From the NCBI GenBank assembly GCA_052246295.1, contig JBQQCO010000002.1: 64,000 nt of DNA. The stretch is one strand, 5' to 3'. Positions within the stretch are counted from its first letter, which is position 1. Each line of letters starts with the position of its first letter. The translations under genes and the position numbers were made by a program. Source of the stretch: Piscibacillus sp052246295 (GTDB taxonomy: Bacteria > Bacillota > Bacilli > Bacillales > Alkalibacillaceae). This document shows positions 8,374 through 16,390 of the stretch, piece by piece. The notes beneath the pieces are model-generated. The model did not search any database. It saw nothing but the letters and a program-made list of their open reading frames with translations, and was not told the DNA's origin.

Positions 8374-10146
8374 ATGCAAAGTCGTACACATTGTGGAACT
8401 ATTACAACAAAACACGTAGATGAGAATGTTTTATTAAAAGGTTGGGTGCAAAAGCGCCGTGACTTAGGCGGTTTAATCTTTGTTGATTTAAGAGATCGTT
8501 CTGGCATTGTTCAAGTCGTTTTTAACCCGGATGTTAATCAAAAAGCATTAGAAGTGGCAGAGTCATTAAGAAGTGAATTTGTTATTGAGGTTAAAGGTGT
8601 TGTTAAGAAGCGTGAAGAGTCAACCATTAACCCGAAAATGCAAACAGGTGAGATTGAAGTTTTAGCAGATGAAGTTAACATTTTAAATAAATCTAAAGCA
8701 CTTCCAATTAAGATTGAAAACAATACAGATGCAACAGAAGAAATTCGCTTAAAATACCGCTATTTAGATTTGCGTCGTGGAGAGATGCAAGAAACAATGA
8801 AGTTACGTCACCATACATCTCAAGCTTTACGTCGTTACTTAGATCAGGAAGGTTTTTTTGAAATGGAAACACCAATGCTGACGAAAAGTACACCTGAAGG
8901 AGCTCGTGATTACTTAGTACCTAGCCGAGTGCACCCAGGCGAATTCTATGCATTACCACAGTCACCGCAACTATTTAAACAGTTATTAATGGTTTCAGGT
9001 TATGAACGTTATTTCCAAATCACAAGATGTTTCCGTGATGAAGACTTGCGTGCAGACAGACAGCCAGAATTTACGCAGTTAGATATTGAAACATCTTTTA
9101 TGGATCAAGAAGAAATTATGGCCATGACTGAAGATATGCTTACATCTGTTGTAAAAGAAGTTAAAGGCATTGACGTTCCTAAACCATTCCCGCGTATGAC
9201 TTACGATGAAGCGATGGAACGTTATGGTTCAGATAAGCCAGATACGCGTTTTGGATTAGAGCTAGTTAACGTTAGTGATGTTGTTTCAGATAGTGGGTTT
9301 AAAGTATTTAAAGGCGCTGTTGAATCTGGTGGCAAAGTTAGTGCTATTAATGTAAAAGGTGCAGCTGGGCAATTCTCTCGTAAAGATATCGATAAATTAA
9401 CTGAGCATGTAGCAGTATATGGAGCAAAAGGCTTAGCTTGGATGAAAGTTGATGGAGATAGTTTTACCGGGCCAATTGCTAAGTTTTTTGATGAAAATGA
9501 AGTTACACAATTAACTGAAAAACTAAATGCTGAAGACCAAGATTTATTATTATTTGTTGCTGACCAAACCAATGTTGTAGCTGACAGCCTTGGTGCTTTA
9601 AGACTTAAATTAGGTAAAGAATTAGGCCTAATTGATGAGTCACAATTTAACTTCTTATGGGTTACAGATTGGCCATTATTTGAGTATGATGAAGATGAAG
9701 GTAGATACCATGCGGCTCACCATCCATTTACGATGCCACAAGTTCAAGATGTTGAAAAATTAGAACAAGACCCAGCAAATGTCAAAGCTCAAGCATATGA
9801 CGTTGTGTTAAATGGATTTGAATTAGGTGGGGGCTCATTACGTATTTACGAAAAAGAACTTCAAGAAATAATGTTAAAAACACTTGGATTTAGTGAAGAA
9901 GAAGCACAAGAACAATTTGGTTTCTTACTAGAGGCATTAGAATTCGGCGCTCCACCACATGGTGGTATTGCTTTAGGACTAGACCGTTTTGTTATGATTT
10001 TAGCTGGCAAAACCAACTTAAGAGATACAATCTTATTCCCAAAAACAGCTTCAGCATCAGACCCATTAACTGATGCACCATCAGCTGTAAGCCATTCTCA
10101 GCTCGATGAATTGCACTTAAAGTTAATTGGAAAGGCCAGCGAATAA
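8374..10146 (+). CDS. aspS: Aspartyl-tRNA synthetase
   Basis: Class IIb synthetase charging tRNA-Asp; 590 residues is normal for bacterial AspRS. An N-terminal OB anticodon-binding domain (VLLKGWVQKRRDLGGLIFVDLRD) leads into the catalytic core. Motif 2 reads TRCFRDEDLRADRQPEFTQ, the bacterial GAD insertion follows, and motif 3 is GIALGLDRFVMIL near the C-terminus. A strong AAGGAGG site lies 12 bases downstream of hisS. There is no evident terminator before the 6S promoter that follows. Confidence 0.97.
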   Translation: MQSRTHCGTITTKHVDENVLLKGWVQKRRDLGGLIFVDLRDRSGIVQVVFNPDVNQKALEVAESLRSEFVIEVKGVVKKREESTINPKMQTGEIEVLADEVNILNKSKALPIKIENNTDATEEIRLKYRYLDLRRGEMQETMKLRHHTSQALRRYLDQEGFFEMETPMLTKSTPEGARDYLVPSRVHPGEFYALPQSPQLFKQLLMVSGYERYFQITRCFRDEDLRADRQPEFTQLDIETSFMDQEEIMAMTEDMLTSVVKEVKGIDVPKPFPRMTYDEAMERYGSDKPDTRFGLELVNVSDVVSDSGFKVFKGAVESGGKVSAINVKGAAGQFSRKDIDKLTEHVAVYGAKGLAWMKVDGDSFTGPIAKFFDENEVTQLTEKLNAEDQDLLLFVADQTNVVADSLGALRLKLGKELGLIDESQFNFLWVTDWPLFEYDEDEGRYHAAHHPFTMPQVQDVEKLEQDPANVKAQAYDVVLNGFELGGGSLRIYEKELQEIMLKTLGFSEEEAQEQFGFLLEALEFGAPPHGGIALGLDRFVMILAGKTNLRDTILFPKTASASDPLTDAPSAVSHSQLDELHLKLIGKASE

Positions 10147-10183
10147 AGGAAAAAAATACATCGATTTTACTACTTGTCCGAGC

Positions 10184-10212
10184 TTGAATCAGTTTAGCTA
10201 ATATGCTATTAT
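10184..10212 (+). promoter_or_regulatory. Sigma-A promoter of the 6S RNA gene
   Basis: TTGAAT (10184-10189), 17-base spacer, TATTAT (10207-10212). The predicted start near 10219 would give a precursor with about 20 extra 5' bases. Confidence 0.7.
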
Positions 10213-10239
10213 TTAATTACACAAACAAATGAACACAAA

Positions 10240-10432
10240 TGAACACAAACAATCCTAATGTGTACGTTGATCTTCACATGTTTTGACCGAACACTTATAG
10301 AAAAGGGAGCCTGGTGTTTTCGCGCAGCGTAAATGCCTCAGCGAGGACTTACAAAACGCGAAACAGGGCACCCACCTGCGTAGAGCGGGTTCAAAACTAT
10401 AATCAGATTGACGGCACAATTGGGATTGTTGT
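10240..10432 (+). ncRNA. ssrS: 6S RNA (regulator of RNA polymerase)
   Basis: 6S RNA mimics an open promoter and binds sigma-A RNA polymerase. The call rests on structure. The ends form a long interrupted helix: ACAATCCTAA (10249-10258) with TTGGGATTGT (10420-10429), then TGTG with CACA, then CGTTGATC with GATTGACG. Next GTTTTGACC pairs with GGTTCAAAAC. An open central region follows, and a terminal hairpin with complementary TTTTCGCG and CGCGAAA segments. The total of about 190 nt is typical. B. subtilis carries 6S-1 (bsrA) next to aspS, to my knowledge, so position also agrees. It has its own promoter and terminator. Confidence 0.85.
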
Positions 10433-10447
10433 ACATATTGTACGTCA

Positions 10448-10476
10448 AACGCCATTCGTAATGAGTGGCGTTTTTT
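10448..10476 (+). terminator. Intrinsic terminator of the 6S RNA gene
   Basis: AACGCCA and TGGCGTT form a 7-bp stem, and the 3' arm runs straight into TTTTTT. Confidence 0.85.
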
Positions 10477-10579
10477 AGTGGTATAACAGAGCTAGCGCTT
10501 TTCTGGTTCTATACTAAATGTGGTGGTGTCCATTGTCACAACAATTATGTTGAGAGATTGATGATTGAACCGTTGGTTT

Positions 10580-10706
10580 GTGACTCGCTATCGGCGGACG
10601 CTTGCCGTGGGCACGGCTTCAGCTAACTGGGGAAAGAAATACGCTTTCCCCAGTGGATCTTCAGCTCGTGCTGTTCCCACTGGCGTCGCCGCCTATCGCT
10701 CGTCAC
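10580..10706 (+). repeat. GC-rich palindromic repeat element, copy A
   Basis: A 127-bp imperfect palindrome, visibly more GC-rich than its surroundings. Ends are GTGAC and GTCAC. The outer stem is GGCGG/CCGCC. The inner hairpin is a perfect 10-bp stem CTGGGGAAAG (10627-10636) / CTTTCCCCAG (10644-10653). The conserved block downstream of the hairpin (from about 10655) is identical over more than 20 bases to copy B at 49765-49955. An open frame across it is not a gene. It lies just downstream of the 6S terminator. Confidence 0.8.
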
Positions 10707-10970
10707 ATTCTCATCTGTATAAAAAGATGAGGTTGAACATCACATTCAAAACAAAAAAATACACTCATTCGCCATCTCTTGTTATCTTAAAGTCGACGAA
10801 AACACTAGAAAAAAAGAGAGGCGATATGATTGATATGGTATAAAATCATTTGAAAGGTTGCGTCGAAGGTTTTATGGCACCAATTGATGCTACAATCATT
10901 CAATAAAGCATCTATAACAGAATAAAGAGCATAAAACCACTTTTGTGTTAGGTGAGCCGCACTAAGCGGA
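10707..10970. other. Intergenic stretch, nothing recognised
   Basis: AT-rich sequence between two repeat elements. I see no supported gene, promoter pair or hairpin here. Short frames on either strand have no ribosome site and no recognisable protein. Confidence 0.5.
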
Positions 10971-11082
10971 ATCAAAATGCGTAGACTCCTGCGGTAACAG
11001 CACAAGTCTCGAGACCCCACAGGCCCCGCTCTTTGGGCCGAGGAGGCTCGAGCCGTGCCCGCGGAAAGCGAAGCATTTTGAT
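10971..11082 (-). repeat. GC-rich repeat element with terminal inverted repeats, related to the 63.95-kb fragment
   Basis: A 112-bp element bounded by a perfect 10-bp inverted repeat, ATCAAAATGC (10971-10980) and GCATTTTGAT (11073-11082). Read on the minus strand it contains GCTTTCCGCGGGCACGGCTCG, then GAGCCTCCTCGG. The first block resembles copy A and B (GCTTTCCGTGGGCACGGCTT), and the second matches the fragment near the right edge of the window. It has no coding capacity. Confidence 0.75.
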
Positions 11083-11180
11083 GGAGCGATGTTAAATATA
11101 ATCATTAAAATGATAAAAAGTGGATGGTGTAAATTTTACACCACCATATTTGAAATGGAGCCTTTTCTTAGTACACTTTT

Positions 11181-11300
11181 TATGAGGAAGAATTCTCATA
11201 TATAAGGAAAAATTTAAATTTATGAGGAATTTTTTAATTTTACAAGGAAAAATCAGATTTTATGAGGAAAAATTCTAAATATATAAGGAAATTCTTAATA
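11181..11300 (+). repeat. Six-unit tandem array with 20-bp period (TATGAGGAA-type)
   Basis: The core AGGAA recurs at 11185, 11205, 11225, 11245, 11265 and 11286, so the period is 20 bp with one 21-bp step. Units begin TATGAGGAA, TATAAGGAA or TACAAGGAA and end in AT-rich filler. The array lies in the intergenic space beyond the terminator of the minus-strand RsfA-like gene. No gene or start codon makes use of the repeated ribosome-site-like AGGAA. Confidence 0.8.
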
Positions 11301-11330
11301 AAATAAAAACTGCCCTTTGAATAGGACAGT
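11301..11330 (-). terminator. Intrinsic terminator of the RsfA-family gene
   Basis: On the minus strand ACTGTCC and GGGCAGT form the stem, followed by TTTTTATTTT. Confidence 0.8.
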
Positions 11331-11361
11331 TTAAAAGATCGCGAAGTGAAGTTTCATTAAT

Positions 11362-11976
11362 TTACTTCGCGATTTGTTGCAAATTTCCGTTTTTCTCCAT
11401 TTTGAACGTCGGGGACGACAAAGACGAATCATCGTCTAGCACGACCATTTTTCTTGCACGCTCCATAATCGAGATAAAGGTTTGATAATCCTCTTGTAAG
11501 GATTGATATTCATTATGCATTTTCTCAAGCTCGCGTTCTAAGGTGTCTTTTTCACCTTTTAATCGTTCATTTTCTTCTTTTAATTTTTCAACTTCTTGAG
11601 TGCTCATTCTTATGTCATTAGACTTAAGCTTTTGTAATTGAGCAATGATCGAATCTATCGATGGGTGCTCTTGAGTTGAAGTGTAAGTAGGTTTGCGTTG
11701 AACAGTTTTTAAGTTTGAAGTCTCTTTAAGTTTATGTTTTTCAGCTTGCTTACGTTGTTTTCGTTGTCTTTTGGCTAAATCTATTGCTTTTTCATAGTTT
11801 TGTCGAACTTCCGCATTCCAACGAAAACCGCATGCTGCAGCTGTACGATTTAATTGATCTCCAACTTCCTCAAAAGCGTTTAACTGCGTGCTACCTTCAC
11901 GAATGTGGCGTAGCACAGTTTCAGCTAGTAATAGATCGTCTTCATGAGACCATGCATCCTGTCGTACTTTTACCAC
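11362..11976 (-). CDS. RsfA-family (Myb-like) transcriptional regulator
   Basis: Member of the RsfA/GerR (YlbO) family of sporulation regulators. About 204 residues. The N-terminal Myb/SANT-like DNA-binding region reads RQDAWSHEDDLLLAETVLRH and continues to AAACGFRWNAEVRQ, with a basic stretch RKQRKQAEKHK after it. A long coiled coil (about residues 130-175) probably serves dimerisation. The first ATG (11985) abuts AAAAGGAG with no spacing, so I prefer the GTG at 11976, nine bases beyond it. Which paralogue this is (RsfA, GerR or another) cannot be decided. It is divergent from rarA. Confidence 0.85.
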   Translation of the reverse strand: MVKVRQDAWSHEDDLLLAETVLRHIREGSTQLNAFEEVGDQLNRTAAACGFRWNAEVRQNYEKAIDLAKRQRKQRKQAEKHKLKETSNLKTVQRKPTYTSTQEHPSIDSIIAQLQKLKSNDIRMSTQEVEKLKEENERLKGEKDTLERELEKMHNEYQSLQEDYQTFISIMERARKMVVLDDDSSLSSPTFKMEKNGNLQQIAK

Positions 11977-12178
11977 GATTTTCATCTCCTTTTATATTTG
12001 ATAGTTTTCTATTTCTATCATGTGCAAATTAAAAACAATATATACATATAAAAAATTATAGTTATTAATTTTGCGAGATTTTATAATTTAGAGTCGTGTT
12101 TACAGTTCGCAAACTTCCTCTTAAATATAGTAAAATAGGAAACTATAGGAGTTTTGTCTAACTAAAAGGAGAAGGTTT

Positions 12179-13471
12179 ATGCTATATCAAGAGCCGTTAG
12201 CTTATCGTATGAGGCCTGAGAAAATAGAAGAAGTAGTGGGGCAAGATGAAATTGTAGGTCCTGACACACCATTATATAAAATGATTCAAAAAGGATATGT
12301 TCCTTCTATGTTATTATATGGTGAACCTGGAACAGGTAAAACATCTTTAGCATTCGCTATTTCAGGTTCTACTAATAAAGAATTTTATGCTATAAATGCC
12401 ACAACTGCAGGTAAAAAAGATGTTGAACGCATTATTAGTGAAGCGAAAATGACAAACGATGCGATTTTGTTTATAGATGAGATCCATCGATTTAATAAGA
12501 GTCAACAAGATTCATTGCTTAAAGCATTAGAAGAAGGCGTCATCACACTAATTGGGGCAACGACAGAAAACCCATTTCATAGTGTTAACCACGCAATCAG
12601 ATCAAGGTGTGGTCAAATAAAACAGTTAAAGCCTTTAGACCGAAAAGCCATTATTCAATTATTAAAACGTGCTTTAACGGATGAAGAGAAGGGTTTAGGC
12701 GAAATGAATGTCAAAATGGATGATAGCCTATTAACCTCAATAGCTGAAACAACTGGTGATGGGCGTACTGCTTTATCATTGTTAGAAGATATTGTGTATG
12801 CGTCAGATGAGACAGATCAAGGTATAGTCGTCACAAAAGAAACAGTTGAATATTGTATAAAGAATAAAGGTTTTTCTCATGACAACAAAGGAGATATTTA
12901 TTACAATTTATTATCTAGCTTTCAAAAAAGTATTCGAGGTAGTGATGCGGATGCAGCTTTATATTACCTCGCAAGATTATTAGAAGGTGGGGACTTAGAA
13001 GCCATTTCGCGTCGGTTGTTAGTCATCGCATATGAAGATATAGGTTTGGCTAACCCACAATTATGTGCACGCGTACTTCCTGCGATTCAATCAGTTGAAC
13101 GTTTAGGTTTACCTGAAGCTAGAATTCCACTATCTGTTGTAACCGTTGAATTGTGTTTATCACCTAAGTCAAACACCGCCTATAAAGCGTTGGATAAAGC
13201 TATTAAACATGTTCAAAAAGTGGCGACCGAAGATGTTCCTGACCACTTAAAAGATACGCATTACCAGGGGGCTAAAGACTTAGGACATGGTGAAGAATAT
13301 AAATACCCTCACAATTACCCAAACAGTTGGGTTTATCAAGAATATTTACCTGATTCCATTCGTCATATGTCATATTATCAACCTAATGACTTAGGTGAGG
13401 AAAAGAGATATAAAAATGTGCATGAGAAATTAAACCAATTAAAACAACAAGAACGAAAGAAGAAGTCCTAA
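12179..13471 (+). CDS. rarA: Replication-associated recombination protein RarA (MgsA-type AAA+ ATPase)
   Basis: RarA is a clamp-loader-like AAA+ ATPase that acts at stalled replication forks. The 430 residues show Walker A GEPGTGKTSLA near 44-54, Walker B AILFIDEIHRFNK near 99-111, sensor 1 GATTEN, and the C-terminal tetramerisation region with the family ending KDLGHGEEYKYPHNYPN. ATG 12179 has AAAAGGAGAAGG upstream. It corresponds to yrvN of B. subtilis, which lies between yrvM and cymR; here the yrvM (tcdA) homologue is not present on the left. Confidence 0.95.
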   Translation: MLYQEPLAYRMRPEKIEEVVGQDEIVGPDTPLYKMIQKGYVPSMLLYGEPGTGKTSLAFAISGSTNKEFYAINATTAGKKDVERIISEAKMTNDAILFIDEIHRFNKSQQDSLLKALEEGVITLIGATTENPFHSVNHAIRSRCGQIKQLKPLDRKAIIQLLKRALTDEEKGLGEMNVKMDDSLLTSIAETTGDGRTALSLLEDIVYASDETDQGIVVTKETVEYCIKNKGFSHDNKGDIYYNLLSSFQKSIRGSDADAALYYLARLLEGGDLEAISRRLLVIAYEDIGLANPQLCARVLPAIQSVERLGLPEARIPLSVVTVELCLSPKSNTAYKALDKAIKHVQKVATEDVPDHLKDTHYQGAKDLGHGEEYKYPHNYPNSWVYQEYLPDSIRHMSYYQPNDLGEEKRYKNVHEKLNQLKQQERKKKS

Positions 13472-13500
13472 ACATTTAGAATGCACACAAAGCGTCTTCA

Positions 13501-13509
13501 TGCTATAAT
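13501..13509 (+). promoter_or_regulatory. Extended -10 promoter for cymR operon
   Basis: TGCTATAAT at 13501-13509 is a TGn-extended -10. The -35 region is poor, as is common for this class. Confidence 0.55.
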
Positions 13510-13594
13510 GACAGGTGGTTTTGTGTAGTTTATTATAGAAGTTTCATTTACTAGTTAAACTATAGATTAGAACAAGTTAAGGGAGGCCCATCCA

Positions 13595-14014
13595 TTGAAG
13601 ATTTCAACTAAAGGGCGCTATGGTCTTACGATTATGATTGCGCTAGCTAAAAATTACGGGGACCAGCCTTTACCCCTTAAAGCGATTGCCAATGAATACG
13701 AGTTATCTGAGCATTATTTAGAACAACTAATTGCACCATTAAGAAATTCAGGTTTAGTCAAAAGTGTTCGGGGTGCAAAAGGTGGTTACCTATTAACTAG
13801 AGAACCGAAGTTAATCACTGCTGCTGATATCATTCGTACGTTAGAAGGTCCTATACGTCCAGTTGAGGAAATGGATGATGATGAGCCTTCAAAGCGAGAA
13901 TTATGGAAACGAATTAGAGATGCTGTTAGAGATGTTTTAGAACAAACAACTCTACAGGATTTAATAGAATACAATGATACGAATTATCAAGAAGAAAATA
14001 TGTTTTATATTTAG
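13595..14014 (+). CDS. cymR: Rrf2-family regulator CymR (cysteine metabolism repressor)
   Basis: CymR represses cystine uptake and sulfur-assimilation genes when cysteine is plentiful, together with CysK. The 139 residues carry an N-terminal winged helix beginning MKISTKGRYGLTIMI, and ISEHYLEQL-type recognition region LSEHYLEQLIAPLRNSGLV. TTG start at 13595 follows GGGAGG. There is no cysteine anywhere in the protein, so it cannot bind an iron-sulfur cluster as IscR does. This agrees with CymR rather than IscR despite its place next to a cysteine desulfurase. iscS starts within 13 bases. Confidence 0.93.
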   Translation: MKISTKGRYGLTIMIALAKNYGDQPLPLKAIANEYELSEHYLEQLIAPLRNSGLVKSVRGAKGGYLLTREPKLITAADIIRTLEGPIRPVEEMDDDEPSKRELWKRIRDAVRDVLEQTTLQDLIEYNDTNYQEENMFYI

Positions 14015-14026
14015 AAGGTGATGTTT

Positions 14027-15181
14027 TTGAACAGAATTTATTTAGATCATGCAGCTACAACACCTATTCATCCATCGGTAAAAGAAAAGATGCGCGAAGT
14101 AATGGAAGAAAGCTTTGGAAACCCATCTAGTATTCATCACTTTGGACGTGAAAGTCGTAAGCGATTAGATGAAGCAAGAATGACAATGGCGAATAGTATT
14201 AATGCTAATTATGAATCGATGATCTTTACAAGTGGTGGAACTGAGGCGAATAATTTAGCTATTTTTGGTTTAGCTTATGCTAATCGTAAAAAAGGTAATC
14301 ATATTATTACAACTCAGATTGAACATCATGCAGTACTGCATCCTTGTGAACAGTTAGAAAGAGAAGGGTTTGACGTAACTTATTTACCAGTTGATGAAAA
14401 CGGCATGGTTGATATTATGGATGTTAAAAAGGCGCTTCGAAAAGATACCATCTTTGCTACGATTATGTTTGTAAACAATGAAACAGGTATGAAGCAGCCC
14501 ATTCATATGATTGGTAACTTACTTAGAAGTAAAGGAATCCCTTTTCATACAGATGCGGTCCAAGCTTATGGTGTTGAAGAAATCGATGTTGAAGAACTGA
14601 AAATCGATTTACTTACAGCGTCCTCTCATAAAATTTATGGACCTAAGGGTGTAGGTTTTTTATATAAACGTGACGGTATTAATATTGCACAACGTTTATT
14701 TGGTGGTGAACAAGAACGCACGTGGCGTTCAGGAACAGAAAACACTTTAGCGATTGAGGGGTTTAAAAAGGCTGTCGAAGTACTAAATGACGAACGCCAA
14801 CAAAGAGTAGATCATTATGAAAAGTTATCACATCAATTGATTCATTCATTAAATGAAAAAGGTGTACAGTATGAAGTCAACGGTAAATTAGATTCAGAGC
14901 ATAAAGTGCCAAACATCTTAAACTTAAGTTTCCCTGGTATGGATGTTGAGATCTTCTTAACTAATTTAGATTTATCTGGCGTTGCAGTATCATCAGGATC
15001 GGCTTGCACGGCTGGTTCCATTGATCCTTCACACGTATTAAAGGCGATGTATGGTGAAGACAGTCCAAAATTAAGAAACTCGATACGTTTTAGTTTTGGG
15101 ATGGATAATTCAGTTGAAGAAATGGAACAGGTCGCTGATCGAATAGAAATGATTGTAAATCGTTTATCTTCAAATGTATAA
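14027..15181 (+). CDS. iscS: Cysteine desulfurase (YrvO-type) for tRNA thiolation
   Basis: PLP enzyme that takes sulfur from cysteine and hands it, in this context, to MnmA. About 384 residues. Seen: N-terminal IYLDHAATTP, the PLP lysine in SSHKIYGPKG, and the catalytic cysteine in the flexible loop SSGSACTAGS. The TTG at 14027 is the better start: AAGGTGAT lies five bases before it, whereas the GTG and ATG at 14018-14021 are inside the ribosome site. mnmA follows 12 bases downstream, the usual yrvO-mnmA pair. Confidence 0.94.
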   Translation: MNRIYLDHAATTPIHPSVKEKMREVMEESFGNPSSIHHFGRESRKRLDEARMTMANSINANYESMIFTSGGTEANNLAIFGLAYANRKKGNHIITTQIEHHAVLHPCEQLEREGFDVTYLPVDENGMVDIMDVKKALRKDTIFATIMFVNNETGMKQPIHMIGNLLRSKGIPFHTDAVQAYGVEEIDVEELKIDLLTASSHKIYGPKGVGFLYKRDGINIAQRLFGGEQERTWRSGTENTLAIEGFKKAVEVLNDERQQRVDHYEKLSHQLIHSLNEKGVQYEVNGKLDSEHKVPNILNLSFPGMDVEIFLTNLDLSGVAVSSGSACTAGSIDPSHVLKAMYGEDSPKLRNSIRFSFGMDNSVEEMEQVADRIEMIVNRLSSNV

Positions 15182-15193
15182 GGTGGTGAAACC

Positions 15194-16306
15194 ATGAATG
15201 AAAATGCAAATACAAGAGTAGTTGTCGGAATGTCTGGAGGGGTAGATTCTTCAGTTACAGCATTGCTTTTAAAACAACAAGGTTATGATGTTGTTGGGAT
15301 CTTCATGAAAAACTGGGATGATACAGATGAATTTGGAGTCTGTACGGCAACAAAAGACTATGAAGACGTTGTAAGAGTTTGTAACCAATTAGATATCCCA
15401 TACTATGCAGTGAATTTTGAAAAACAATACTGGGATAAAGTATTTACGTATTTCCTTGATGAGTATAAAGCAGGACGTACTCCTAATCCAGATGTTATGT
15501 GTAATAAAGAAATAAAGTTTAAAGCTTTTTTAGACCATGCCATGTCTCTAGGTGCAGATTATTTAGCAACTGGACACTATGCCCAAGTACGTGAACGAAA
15601 CGGTCAATATGAAATGGTCAAAGGCATTGATGATAATAAAGACCAAACGTACTTCTTAAATCAAATTCCTAAAGAAATTTTGCCCAAAATAATGTTTCCA
15701 TTAGGTGGTATGGAGAAAAAAGAAGTACGTGAAATCGCTAAAAAACATGATTTGGCTACTGCAACCAAGAAAGACAGCACAGGAATTTGTTTTATTGGTG
15801 AAAGAAACTTTAAAGAATTTCTAAGTGAATTCTTACCTGCACAGCCGGGCGAGATGCAAACGCTAGATGGTGAAGTGAAAGGGCAACATGATGGATTAAT
15901 GTATTATACAATTGGTCAACGGCAAGGCCTAGGCATTGGCGGGTCAGGTGAACCTTGGTTCGCCATTGGTAAAAACTTAGAGGAAAATGTGTTGTATGTT
16001 GGACAAGGCTATAATCAGGATGCCCTTTATGCAGATGGGCTTGAAGCGGTTGACATTAATTGGTTAATTGATGGTGACTTCACTAAACCGTTTAGATGTA
16101 AAGCGAAATTCCGTTATCGTCAAGAAGAGTGTCCAGTTACAATTGACCCTCAGTCAGATGGTTCACTAATGGTGCAATTTGACGAGCAACAGCGTGCAAT
16201 CACTCCGGGGCAAGCAGTTGTATTTTATGACGAAGATGTTTGCATAGGTGGGGGAACCATTGAACGCGTATATAAAAACGAAGAGCAAGTTAAACACTTA
16301 GCATAA
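15194..16306 (+). CDS. mnmA: tRNA-specific 2-thiouridylase MnmA
   Basis: Adds sulfur to C2 of U34 in Lys, Glu and Gln tRNAs, using sulfur from the desulfurase encoded just upstream. 370 residues. The PP-loop GMSGGVDSS at about residues 13-21 binds ATP. Catalytic cysteines are in NPDVMCNKEIKF (near 103) and STGICFIGERNF (near 200). A C-terminal tRNA-binding beta-barrel includes GGGTIERVY. It has a good AAGGTGGTG site and is followed by a terminator, so cymR-iscS-mnmA is an operon. Confidence 0.97.
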   Translation: MNENANTRVVVGMSGGVDSSVTALLLKQQGYDVVGIFMKNWDDTDEFGVCTATKDYEDVVRVCNQLDIPYYAVNFEKQYWDKVFTYFLDEYKAGRTPNPDVMCNKEIKFKAFLDHAMSLGADYLATGHYAQVRERNGQYEMVKGIDDNKDQTYFLNQIPKEILPKIMFPLGGMEKKEVREIAKKHDLATATKKDSTGICFIGERNFKEFLSEFLPAQPGEMQTLDGEVKGQHDGLMYYTIGQRQGLGIGGSGEPWFAIGKNLEENVLYVGQGYNQDALYADGLEAVDINWLIDGDFTKPFRCKAKFRYRQEECPVTIDPQSDGSLMVQFDEQQRAITPGQAVVFYDEDVCIGGGTIERVYKNEEQVKHLA

Positions 16307-16329
16307 GGCTTTTTACCATCATATATATG

Positions 16330-16364
16330 AAAAAGTCAGCACATTTTGATGTGGTGACTTTTTC
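16330..16364 (+). terminator. Intrinsic terminator after mnmA
   Basis: AAAAAGTCAGCACAT and ATGTGGTGACTTTTT form a long stem with a 3-4 base loop, ending in T-rich sequence. Confidence 0.85.
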
Positions 16365-16390
16365 TAATTCATTTAGAGAGGAGTCTTACA

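Noticed and set aside
10565..10843. Open frame of 92 codons on the plus strand after the 6S RNA
   Set aside because: It runs across repeat copy A, has no ribosome site, and its translation has the composition of a palindromic repeat, not a protein.
11181..11300. 20-bp array as a CRISPR
   Set aside because: The repeats are 20 bp in total with no separate conserved repeat and unique spacer of CRISPR size, no leader and no cas genes.
13595..16306. CymR-IscS-MnmA as an IscR-type iron-sulfur assembly operon
   Set aside because: The regulator has no cysteine, and no scaffold genes are present. The pair with MnmA indicates tRNA thiolation and cysteine control.
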